This document shows, one piece after another, positions 57,091-64,000 of a stretch of DNA of 64,000 nt. The notes beneath the pieces were generated by a model. That model was not told the origin of the DNA, made no database searches, and saw nothing but the letters and a program-made list of their open reading frames with translations. This stretch comes from JAEYXS01 sp943367715 (GTDB taxonomy: Bacteria > Verrucomicrobiota > Verrucomicrobiia > Limisphaerales > JAEYXS01). The translations under genes were made by a program, and so were the position numbers. The DNA is taken from positions 1 to 64,000 of the forward strand of contig CALRJY020000036.1 of the NCBI GenBank assembly GCA_943367715.1, in the 5' to 3' direction. Positions within the stretch are counted from its first letter, which is position 1. Every line of letters begins with the position of its first letter.

Positions 57091-58473
57091 ATGGCGCAGT
57101 CCGATCTGTTTGCAACTGGCCCGGTGATCCCTGCCAATGAGGCAGCGGTGGCCGCTCCTGCCTTTGCACAGAACCGTTCCGCCCCGCTGGCGGCTCGCAT
57201 GCGTCCCCGCACCTTGGATGAATACATCGGCCAGCGCCATATCCTCGCCCCCGGCATGTTACTGCGTCGGGCCATTGAAGCTGATCGTATCCAGTCGCTG
57301 ATCTTCTACGGGCCTCCCGGAACTGGTAAAACCTCCCTCGCCCAACTCATCGCCCTGCATACGAAGAACCGTTTCGAACGTCTGAGCGGTGTGGAATCGA
57401 ACGTCGCCGATATGCGCCGCGTCCTGTCTGGCGCAACGAATCGACTGCATCACACCGGCCAGCCAACCATCCTGTTCATCGACGAAATCCATCGCTTCAA
57501 CAAATCCCAGCAGGACGTGCTCCTGCCTGATGTGGAAAGCGGCGTCATTCGCCTGATTGGCGCGACCACGCATAACCCCTTTTTCTTCGTCAATTCCCCG
57601 CTCGTCTCCCGTTCGCAGATCTTCGAACTGCGTTCGCTCACGGATGAAGATATCTTGGGCCTCTATCAGCGCGCCCTCACCGATGTAGATCGCGGCCTCG
57701 GCCATCTCAAGATTCGTGCGGATGAGGATGCCTTGAAGCATCTCGCCAAAACTTCCGATGGCGATGCTCGCAAAGCGCTGAACTCTCTGGAGATCGCCGT
57801 CCTCACCACGGAACCAGGCAGCGATGGCCACATCCACATCACGCTCTCCGTCGCCGAACAAAGCATCCAGAAGAAAGCCATCGTGTATGACGGCGATGGT
57901 GATGCCCACTACGACACCATCTCCGCCTTCATCAAATCCATGCGCGGCAGCGATCCGGATGCCACGCTCTATTGGCTCGCGAAAATGATCCATGCCGGCG
58001 AAGACCCGCGCTTCATCGCCCGCCGCATCGTGATCCACGCCGCCGAAGACGTCGGCCTCGCTGACCCGATGGCCCTTGTGCTTGCCGTCTCCGCCCATCA
58101 CGCCGCTGAATTCATCGGCTGGCCTGAGGCACGTATCCCGATCGCCGAAGCTGCCCTCTACATCGCCACCGCGCATAAGAGCAACACCGTAGTCACCTCC
58201 ATCGATGCTGCTCTGGAAGATGTGAAGAACGGTCGCACCCTGCCCGTCCCCGAGCATCTGCGTGATGGCCATTACAAAGGCGCCAAGCAACTCGGCCATG
58301 GCGTCGGCTACAAATACGCCCACGATCACCCGGAGAACTTCGTAGCCCAAGATTACCTCGGCGAGACCCGCCACTACTACCAGCCGACCGAGCAAGGCGT
58401 GGAAAAGAAGATCAAGGAACGCGTGGAACGTTGGCGGGCGGAGCTGGATGCCAGCCGAAAGAAACCAGCATGA
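57091..58473 (+). CDS. rarA: Replication-associated recombination protein A (RarA/MgsA AAA ATPase)
   Basis: 460 residues. AAA domain with Walker A YGPPGTGKTSLAQLIA and Walker B LFIDEIHRFNKSQQD, sensor ATTHNPFF, then the RarA helical and tetramerisation region (IKSMRGSDPDATLYWLAKMIHAGEDPRFIARRI, GHGVGYKYAHDHPENFV). Acts at stalled replication forks with the clamp loader family. The stop overlaps the start of the cyclo-ligase gene by 4 bases, an uncommon pairing. Confidence 0.97.
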   Translation: MAQSDLFATGPVIPANEAAVAAPAFAQNRSAPLAARMRPRTLDEYIGQRHILAPGMLLRRAIEADRIQSLIFYGPPGTGKTSLAQLIALHTKNRFERLSGVESNVADMRRVLSGATNRLHHTGQPTILFIDEIHRFNKSQQDVLLPDVESGVIRLIGATTHNPFFFVNSPLVSRSQIFELRSLTDEDILGLYQRALTDVDRGLGHLKIRADEDALKHLAKTSDGDARKALNSLEIAVLTTEPGSDGHIHITLSVAEQSIQKKAIVYDGDGDAHYDTISAFIKSMRGSDPDATLYWLAKMIHAGEDPRFIARRIVIHAAEDVGLADPMALVLAVSAHHAAEFIGWPEARIPIAEAALYIATAHKSNTVVTSIDAALEDVKNGRTLPVPEHLRDGHYKGAKQLGHGVGYKYAHDHPENFVAQDYLGETRHYYQPTEQGVEKKIKERVERWRAELDASRKKPA

Positions 58474-59051
58474 TCCCAAACGTGGCCGAACAGAAAGCGT
58501 CACTCCGGCAACAATACCGTGTGCTGTGCCGCTCCGTTGCCCCCGAGCAGAACGCCGCCGCCTCGGAAGACCTGCGCAAGCACCTCATCGGCTCCTCTTA
58601 CTGGATGGAGTCTCAGCGGATCCTGATGTTTTATCCGCTGAATGATGAGCCGGATATTGCGCCTCTTTTTGATAAGGCTTTGACTGCAGGCAAGACCATC
58701 GCCTTGCCCCGTTATAATTCCAGCTTAGGGGTTTACGAAGCCGCCTTGATCCGCAATTTGACCGAAGACCTCGTTCCCGGCCGCTTCGGGGTGCGCGAGC
58801 CGTCACCAAATTGTCCCGCTGTGCCATTAAACCAACTGGACTTGACCCTCGTACCTGGCATAGCTTTTGACCCAAGCGGACGGCGACTGGGGAGAGGCAA
58901 AGGCTTCTATGACCGGTTGCTGCCAGGGACGACAGGAATGAAGTTAGGACTGGCCTTCGACTGGCAGGAGAGCGACGCGCTCCCCGCAGAACCGCATGAT
59001 GTCGAATTAGATGCCGTCCTGACACCAACACGCTGGCTAAAAGTCATCTAG
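58470..59051 (+). CDS. 5-formyltetrahydrofolate cyclo-ligase family protein
   Basis: 193 residues from ATG 58470, which overlaps the rarA stop (ATGA). Signatures: QKASLRQQYRVLCR, IALPRYNSSLG, LTLVPGIAFDPSGRRLGRGKGFYDRLL. Recycles 5-formyl-THF to 5,10-methenyl-THF with ATP. Followed by RNase Y with a 4-base gap: rarA, cyclo-ligase and rny likely form one operon. Confidence 0.95.
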   Translation: MIPNVAEQKASLRQQYRVLCRSVAPEQNAAASEDLRKHLIGSSYWMESQRILMFYPLNDEPDIAPLFDKALTAGKTIALPRYNSSLGVYEAALIRNLTEDLVPGRFGVREPSPNCPAVPLNQLDLTLVPGIAFDPSGRRLGRGKGFYDRLLPGTTGMKLGLAFDWQESDALPAEPHDVELDAVLTPTRWLKVI

Positions 59052-59055
59052 CCGC

Positions 59056-60639
59056 GTGGGTGCTGAAATGCTTTTGTTGGGCAACATAACGGAGTATCTC
59101 TCGGGGCTCGCACTGTTTGGTGCGGGGGCGGCTGCTTTCTATTTCTACCAGCGCAACCGGGAAAAAACCCAGCAGCGATCACTGAAGGAGCAACAAGACC
59201 TCACCTTGGCCAATGCCAAGCGCGAAGCCGAGACGCTCATCCGTGAAGCCAAGCTCGCCGCCAATGAGGATGCCCTCAAGATCCGTGAGCAGACGGAGAA
59301 GTCCTTCACCCAACGCCGCCAAGAACTTTCCGATCTCGAGAACCGTCAGGCCGAACGCGAACGCCTGCTGAACCGCCAGTTAGAAACCATCGTCACCCAG
59401 GAAAAGAGTCTTAAGCAGACGGATCAAAATCTTCAGAAACAGTTGGAAGATTTGGAAACGCAACGGGTGGAACTGCATCGCTTGATGCAGCTTGAGAAAG
59501 AAAAACTCCAAGCTATCGCCGGCATCACCGAACTCGACGCGCGCACGCAATTGCTCAAGCAAGTGGAGGCGGATGCGCTCAAGGATGCGAATAACCTGAC
59601 CCGCCACATCCTCGAGAACGCCAAGACCACCGCCGAGGATAAAGCCCGTTATGTGCTTAGCGTGGCCATCCAGCGCTACGCCGGTGATCACACTTTCGAA
59701 ACGACGACCGCCACTATCGCCCTGCCCGGCGATGAGATCAAAGGCCGCATCATTGGCCGTGAAGGCCGCAACATCCGCGCCTTCGAAGCCGCCACCGGTA
59801 TCACCGTCCTCATCGACGACACGCCAAACGCGGTCGTGCTCTCCGGCTTCGATCCCGTCCGCCGCGAGATCGCCCGCGAAGCGATGCAACGTTTGATCCT
59901 CGATGGCCGCATCCATCCCACCCGCATCGAGGAAGTCGTGCAAAAGGTGACCGAGGAGATGGATGAAACCATCGTGAAGAACGGTGAAGAGGCCGTCTTC
60001 AAGGTAGGCCTGCCACCGTTGCATCCGGAGATCGTGAAGCTGCTCGGCCGCCTGCGTTTCCGTCACAGCTTTTCCCAGAATGTCCTAGATCACTCCATCG
60101 AGGTCGCTCACTTGATGAGCCTCATGGCCTCCGAGATGGGCATCAATGTCCAGGACGCCAAACGCGCCGGCCTGCTGCATGACATCGGCAAGGCCATCGA
60201 TCATGAAGTGGAAGGTTCACACGCCATCATCGGTGCCGATTTCATCAAACGCCACGGTGAAGCGGAGAACATCGTCAACGGCGTCGCCTCACATCACAGC
60301 GAAGTGCCGCATACGAATCCTCTCGGCGTGCTGGTCAGCGCTGCCGATGCCATCAGCGCTTCCCGTCCCGGAGCCCGTTCCGAGACGATGACCACTTACA
60401 TCAAGCGTCTGGAAGATCTCGAACGCATTGGCGCTTCCTTCCCGGGAGTGGAAAAGTGCTATGCCGTGCAAGCTGGACGCGAACTCCGCGTCTTGGTGCA
60501 ACCCGAAAAGGTCACCGACGAAGAAGCCTATGCGCTGGCCAAATCCGTCACCCGCAAGATCGAGGAAGAATTGCAATACCCCGGCCAGATCCGTGTGACC
60601 GTGGTTCGGGAAACACGCGTGGTCGAGTTCGCCAAGTGA
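59056..60639 (+). CDS. rny: Ribonuclease Y
   Basis: 527 residues. One N-terminal membrane helix (about 7-28, ITEYLSGLALFGAGAAAFYFY), a long charged coiled coil (about 30-200), a KH domain (about 215-280; GRIIGREGRNIRAFEAATG), and an HD domain (about 340-440; RHSFSQNVLDHSIEVAHL, AGLLHDIGKAIDHEVEGSH). Membrane-anchored endonuclease that starts mRNA decay. The GTG at 59056 is used; an ATG at 59068 would remove four residues. Confidence 0.96.
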   Translation: MGAEMLLLGNITEYLSGLALFGAGAAAFYFYQRNREKTQQRSLKEQQDLTLANAKREAETLIREAKLAANEDALKIREQTEKSFTQRRQELSDLENRQAERERLLNRQLETIVTQEKSLKQTDQNLQKQLEDLETQRVELHRLMQLEKEKLQAIAGITELDARTQLLKQVEADALKDANNLTRHILENAKTTAEDKARYVLSVAIQRYAGDHTFETTTATIALPGDEIKGRIIGREGRNIRAFEAATGITVLIDDTPNAVVLSGFDPVRREIAREAMQRLILDGRIHPTRIEEVVQKVTEEMDETIVKNGEEAVFKVGLPPLHPEIVKLLGRLRFRHSFSQNVLDHSIEVAHLMSLMASEMGINVQDAKRAGLLHDIGKAIDHEVEGSHAIIGADFIKRHGEAENIVNGVASHHSEVPHTNPLGVLVSAADAISASRPGARSETMTTYIKRLEDLERIGASFPGVEKCYAVQAGRELRVLVQPEKVTDEEAYALAKSVTRKIEEELQYPGQIRVTVVRETRVVEFAK

Positions 60640-60734
60640 TGTTGGCCGGAAAAGAATTCGCCAGACTTGAATCTCACGGTGGCGCCCTGTAACCATTCCC
60701 CATCCTTTAAATCAAACCAACGACCCCTGATTTC

Positions 60735-62168
60735 ATGGCTACCATCAAATTCGGCACCTCTGGCTGGCGCGGTCTGATCGCACGCGATTTCACCTTCGAC
60801 CAAGTCCGCCTCGCCACCCAGGCCATCGCGGAATATTGGAAGAGCGAACTGGCCGATCCCAAGTCGGCCACTTATGGCCGCAAGCCCGTCGTCATCCTTG
60901 GCCATGACACCCGTTTCCTCGGTCACGAGTTCACCTTGGCAGCCGCTGAAGTCTTGGCTGCCAATGGTCTCTCGCCCGTGATGTGCGATCGCGATGCCCC
61001 AACCCCCGTCATCGCCCACACCATCCGCAATCTGAAAGCCATCGGTGGCATCAACATGACCGCCAGCCATAACCCGGCTGAGTATCAGGGCCTGAAATTC
61101 TCCCCGAGCAACGGTGCCGCCGCTCCGCCCGAAGTCACCAAGCAAGTCGAAGCCATTATCGCACGACTCGAATCGGAGAAGTGGACGTTCAAGGCCGCTG
61201 TGGTCGGCACTTTCAAGTGCAAGACCATCAATCCCCTGCCCTCTTACTTCAAACAGATCAAGAAGCTCATCGACTTCAAGGCTATCGAGAAGGCCAAGAT
61301 GAAGATCGCCGTGGAGCTGATGTATGGCACGGGCCGTGGCTACCTCGACACATTGCTGGAGGAAGCCGGCGTGAAAGTCACCCGCTTCCATGATGAATTG
61401 AATCCCCTCTTCGGCGGTCATCATCCCGAACCGAATGCGGAAGGCATGCACGCCGTCAGCGATTTCATTCGCAGTGGCAAAGCCACCATCGGCCTCGGCC
61501 TGGACGGCGATGCTGACCGTTTCGGCATCGTGGACAAAGACGGCACCTGGATCACGCCGAACCAAGTCCTCGCCCTCGCGCTCTATCACTTGAAGAAGAA
61601 TCGCGGCTGGACCGGCGCCGTTGTGCGCACCGTTCCTACCAGCCATCAGGTCGATGGCATCGCGGAAGTCCTGGGCGTGAAGGTTCACGAAACTCCCGTT
61701 GGTTTCAAATACATCGGCGCCCTCATGGAAAGCGAGCCCATCATCGTCGGCGGTGAAGAATCCGGCGGCCTCAGCGTTAAGGGCCATGTGCCTGAGAAGG
61801 ACGGCATCCTCGCCTGCTTGCTCATGGCGGAACTAGTCGCTTACGAGAAGAAGTCGCTCGGCCAGATCATGAAATCGCTGGAGAAACAGACCGGCGAATT
61901 CCACACCGACCGTATCAACGTCGCCATCCCGCCGGACAAGAAGGAAGCGCTTCTCAAGATGCTCGCGGGTGGCTTGAAGAACGTCGGCAATTTACCCGTC
62001 GAGAAATTCATCACCACAGACGGCTACAAATTCCTCCTGCCGAACCGCGAATGGGTCGCCTTCCGCGCCAGCGGCACGGAACCGCTCATCCGCTGCTACA
62101 TCGAGGCCAAGTCCACCGCCCAGTTGGAGAAACTCCGCAAAGCCTGCAAGAAGCTATTGCAGGGCTAA
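60735..62168 (+). CDS. Phosphoglucomutase/phosphomannomutase family protein
   Basis: 477 residues. Four-domain alpha-D-phosphohexomutase: FGTSGWRGLIARDFTFDQV start, phosphoserine loop NMTASHNPAEYQG, metal-binding GLDGDADRFGIVD, sugar-binding GGEESGGLS and C-terminal phosphate site RASGTEPLIRCYIEA. It interconverts hexose 1- and 6-phosphates and could feed the mannose-1-phosphate guanylyltransferase at 20792. Followed by a strong terminator. Confidence 0.93.
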   Translation: MATIKFGTSGWRGLIARDFTFDQVRLATQAIAEYWKSELADPKSATYGRKPVVILGHDTRFLGHEFTLAAAEVLAANGLSPVMCDRDAPTPVIAHTIRNLKAIGGINMTASHNPAEYQGLKFSPSNGAAAPPEVTKQVEAIIARLESEKWTFKAAVVGTFKCKTINPLPSYFKQIKKLIDFKAIEKAKMKIAVELMYGTGRGYLDTLLEEAGVKVTRFHDELNPLFGGHHPEPNAEGMHAVSDFIRSGKATIGLGLDGDADRFGIVDKDGTWITPNQVLALALYHLKKNRGWTGAVVRTVPTSHQVDGIAEVLGVKVHETPVGFKYIGALMESEPIIVGGEESGGLSVKGHVPEKDGILACLLMAELVAYEKKSLGQIMKSLEKQTGEFHTDRINVAIPPDKKEALLKMLAGGLKNVGNLPVEKFITTDGYKFLLPNREWVAFRASGTEPLIRCYIEAKSTAQLEKLRKACKKLLQG

Positions 62169-62189
62169 CAACGGTTGTTCGATTGTCAT

Positions 62190-62222
62190 AAAGAGCCCGG
62201 ATGGAAACATCCGGGCTTTTTT
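62190..62222. terminator. Intrinsic terminator between phosphohexomutase and secretin-N-like gene
   Basis: AAGAGCCCGGATG, GAAA, CATCCGGGCTTTTTT. The GNRA loop and perfect 10-bp stem make it strong; the convergent gene ends at its 3' side. Confidence 0.93.
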
Positions 62223-63261
62223 ATTTCTTGGAAATCAAGTCCACCACACCCACCTCAGATCTGGGGTTCCAACGGAATTCCAATCCCTTGCCTTTTAAAA
62301 CCTCCTGCAAGGCCGCCAGCGGTGTGATGTCTTTCTTTGAAATGGAGACACTGCTTTGCATCAGCGCCTGCTTGTCCGCTCCAGTGGTAGCCTGACGCGC
62401 CCCCGCTGAAATGACCCAGTTGACACTCAACTGCCCTGCGACCAATTGCACAAAATCTTCCAAAGCCAGATCGGCCAGGGTGAAATCGGTTTTATCTTCT
62501 TTCACGGGCGGTTGACTCGATGTCTTGCCCGGACCTTGCGCGAAGCGGCTAATCGGATAAATAACCCCGACCTGCCCCAACCCGCTCCAATCCACCACCA
62601 GCCCGCTGGCATCCAGCACCGCTTCCAAAGCCTGCTGTGAAGTCACATTCCTGATTTTAACGGTGATAAAAACATCCTGCCATGCCACTCCCTGCGCATT
62701 GGTGCCGGTCACCAATTCATGACTGGGCACCAGGTTCAAGCGGCTTTGCAACGCCAGGGTCTGGACCACCTGCATCACCGGTGCTTCATCGAAAAACAGC
62801 AACGGAACTTTACGCTGTTCTTTCAGGGGATCCGGAAGAAGTTTTGCCGCCCGCTTGAACACCATTTCATCGCTCCTAGCGAACCGTAATTTGATCAAAT
62901 CCAGCCCCTGACTCTTGTCCAAGATCAATCCATAGGCTCCGGCCATGCTTTCCAGCACCTGATCAGCCGCCACCTGCTTGAGCTGCAGCTTGAGATTGGG
63001 CGGTCCCCAAGGCAGATGATCAGGCCTCACTTTGGCCGTTTCCAGTGCCTCATCCACCTGAATGGTCAACCCGGCCTGACGGGCCACAAGATTTAAAGCA
63101 TCCGTCACCGGCAACTCGGCCAGCTCCACATCAATCAACGCAGCGTGTGTTTGCGACGGACTAACCGCCGCCAACAACAGCCCTACGACCAAAAGGCACC
63201 GCCACACCTGCCCATAAAAAGACACCCTCATACGCATCATCGCCAAAGAAGCTGGATTCAT
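62221..63261 (-). CDS. Secreted protein with secretin-N/STN-like domains but no secretin pore
   Basis: About 346 residues with a signal peptide (WRCLLVVGLLLAAVSPSQTHA). Three repeats with the beta-alpha pattern of secretin/TonB short N-terminal domains: IDVELAELPVTDALNLVARQAGLTIQVDE, PVMQVVQTLALQSRLNLVPSHE, LEDFVQLVAGQLSVNWVISAG, each followed by an L-x-x-(V/A)L-(D/E) helix. The usual secretin barrel is missing, so it may be a periplasmic adaptor or a sensor. ATG 63261 has AAAGG just before it. No type II or III secretion genes are nearby. Confidence 0.72.
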   Translation of the reverse strand: MNPASLAMMRMRVSFYGQVWRCLLVVGLLLAAVSPSQTHAALIDVELAELPVTDALNLVARQAGLTIQVDEALETAKVRPDHLPWGPPNLKLQLKQVAADQVLESMAGAYGLILDKSQGLDLIKLRFARSDEMVFKRAAKLLPDPLKEQRKVPLLFFDEAPVMQVVQTLALQSRLNLVPSHELVTGTNAQGVAWQDVFITVKIRNVTSQQALEAVLDASGLVVDWSGLGQVGVIYPISRFAQGPGKTSSQPPVKEDKTDFTLADLALEDFVQLVAGQLSVNWVISAGARQATTGADKQALMQSSVSISKKDITPLAALQEVLKGKGLEFRWNPRSEVGVVDLISKK

Positions 63262-63280
63262 ACCTTTCAATCGATTGCCA

Positions 63281-63314
63281 AAACAAAAACGCCCCGAAGC
63301 TATGCCCGGGGCGT
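63281..63314 (-). terminator. Intrinsic terminator after the LRR gene
   Basis: Read on the minus strand: ACGCCCCG, 10-base loop, CGGGGCGT, then TTTTTGTTTT (63288-63279). It ends the leucine-rich-repeat gene to the right. Confidence 0.9.
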
Positions 63315-63329
63315 CGGTGGAAAAGTCCT

Positions 63330-64000
63330 TTAATCCTTTTTCTTCTCTTTGGCCTTGGTATCAGCGGCCTTCTTGGCATCGTCTGCCGCTTTCTTCTCGG
63401 CGGCTTTCTTGTCTGCTTCTTTCTTTTCAGCCTCAGCCTTGGCTTTCTGTTCCTCAGCGACCTTCGCGAGCACCTGAAGCTCTGCCCCGGTATTGATATC
63501 CATCCCCGGCAAGGCCGCCTTGAGCGATTTCACACCTGCTTCCGTCACCTTCGTTTGGAACACATACAGGTTCTTCAGATTCTTCAAACCCTTGAGATTC
63601 TCCAACCCCTTGTCCGTCACCGCCGTATTGTAGAGGTTCAGGTAACGCAGATTGCTCAATCCTTTCAGATTCGCCAGCCCCGCATCGGTGATCGCGGTAT
63701 TTTCCAGATGCAGCTTCCGTAATCCTGCCAACCCTTTGAGGTTGGCCAGACCGGCGTCCGTGACTTTCGTCCCGGCCAGATTCAAGTCGAGAATGACTGT
63801 TGCGTCCTTCAGCAAAGCCAGCGTTTGGTCATTCACCTTGTCTTTGTTGAGATGCCAGCTAGCCGATCGCCATTGAGAGTTCATCGCGATCTGCCGCACA
63901 GCCAAGCCCTGCTCTTCCAGTTTGGCGTAGGCTTTCAACTCATTTGCGCTCGCCTTGATATCTGGGAGCACATCTTCCGCTTTGGTAGCGCCTTCGCCAC
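63330..64000 (-). CDS. Leucine-rich-repeat protein, 5' end outside window
   Basis: The frame runs past the right edge, since in-frame codons for GATKAED precede the first apparent start, so the protein is N-terminally incomplete. The visible part has about four LRR units of the type L-x-x-T-x-(V/I)-T-D-A-G-L-A-N-L-K-G-L (about residues 75-160), then a highly charged Ala/Lys/Glu tail (EEQKAKAEAEKKEADKKAAE, ending KEKKKD). Short LRRs next to cytochrome-type domains are common in PVC bacteria; a cytochrome-like domain may lie upstream of the cut. Confidence 0.8.
   Translation of the reverse strand, partial: GEGATKAEDVLPDIKASANELKAYAKLEEQGLAVRQIAMNSQWRSASWHLNKDKVNDQTLALLKDATVILDLNLAGTKVTDAGLANLKGLAGLRKLHLENTAITDAGLANLKGLSNLRYLNLYNTAVTDKGLENLKGLKNLKNLYVFQTKVTEAGVKSLKAALPGMDINTGAELQVLAKVAEEQKAKAEAEKKEADKKAAEKKAADDAKKAADTKAKEKKKD

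Noticed and set aside
57259..58503. 414-residue minus-strand frame
   Set aside because: Antisense to rarA.
60528..61787. 419-residue minus-strand frame
   Set aside because: Antisense to rny and the phosphohexomutase.
1..64000. tRNA, rRNA, insertion sequences, prophage, replication origin
   Set aside because: None recognised by eye; no transposase, integrase or tRNA-like T-arm in intergenic DNA. A covariance-model scan would be needed to exclude a tRNA.

Overview
The window reads as chromosomal DNA from a member of the Verrucomicrobiota (PVC group), probably a soil or freshwater Pedosphaera/Limisphaerales-like lineage. This is inferred from content: a 1,100-residue propeller/HEAT/CxxCH protein of the PVC heme-binding type, a double DUF1080 protein, a leucine-rich-repeat protein with an alanine/lysine tail, and many hybrid sensor kinases. 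Overall GC is high. I saw no tRNA, rRNA, CRISPR array, insertion sequence or prophage.

Layout. 1-914: gene-free, repeat-rich DNA. 915-13387: an unbroken minus-strand run. It begins (at its right end) with envelope and stress genes: an outer-membrane barrel, lipoproteins, an MlaE/MlaD pair, a BON-domain protein, a 48-residue membrane protein and a PEGA lipoprotein. It continues through two small proteins and an RsbRD-type sensor kinase into a tight kaiC-kaiB-hybrid kinase operon. 13548-18126: plus-strand two-component genes, namely an orphan pseudo-kinase fragment, a NarL-type kinase/regulator pair and a LytS/LytTR pair. 18309-25474: an EF-hand protein, trpA, a UPF0175/DUF3368 toxin-antitoxin pair, a mannose-1-phosphate guanylyltransferase and the large PVC heme protein. 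25551-29967: a minus-strand signalling operon of hybrid kinase, receiver and receiver-cyclase. 30378-35160: a macrodomain protein, then a DUF1080 / triple-Rid / D-aminoacylase operon. 36021-44762: a HEAT protein, a second cyclase, mog, moaC, panB, a SpoIIE-type phosphatase, trpC, prfB (with the RF2 frameshift) and a small monooxygenase. 45090-48759: a flavin reductase, gcvT, gcvH and a receiver protein. 49745-51808: a SAM-I riboswitch with its own terminator, in front of a threonine-synthase-like gene, a MoaD/ThiS sulfur carrier and a NIL-domain protein. 51946-62168: an HU protein, hisS, xylulokinase, two tandem paralogues of unknown function, rarA, 5-formyl-THF cyclo-ligase, RNase Y and a phosphohexomutase. 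62221-64000: a secretin-N-type protein and an LRR protein cut by the window edge.

How the parts may work together. The strongest candidate for an undescribed system is the SAM-riboswitch-controlled thrC-moaD-NIL operon. It looks like a methionine/homocysteine route that takes sulfur from a protein thiocarboxylate. A second theme is a non-cyanobacterial Kai module sandwiched between two sensor kinases and continuous with stress genes. A third is the envelope-stress block, whose likely operators (near-identical GGGGGTATCCCCC palindromes) lie in front of the outer-membrane barrel gene and the BON gene, next to a divergent NarL-type two-component system. Several signalling proteins have altered catalytic residues visible in the sequence: an H-to-Q pseudo-kinase, a cyclase with changed base-selection and transition-state residues, and a KaiC with a changed CII catalytic pair.

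Dispersed palindromic repeats recur between genes, and two copies have been drawn into or next to coding N-termini. Predicted functions rest on motif recognition by eye; no database search was run.
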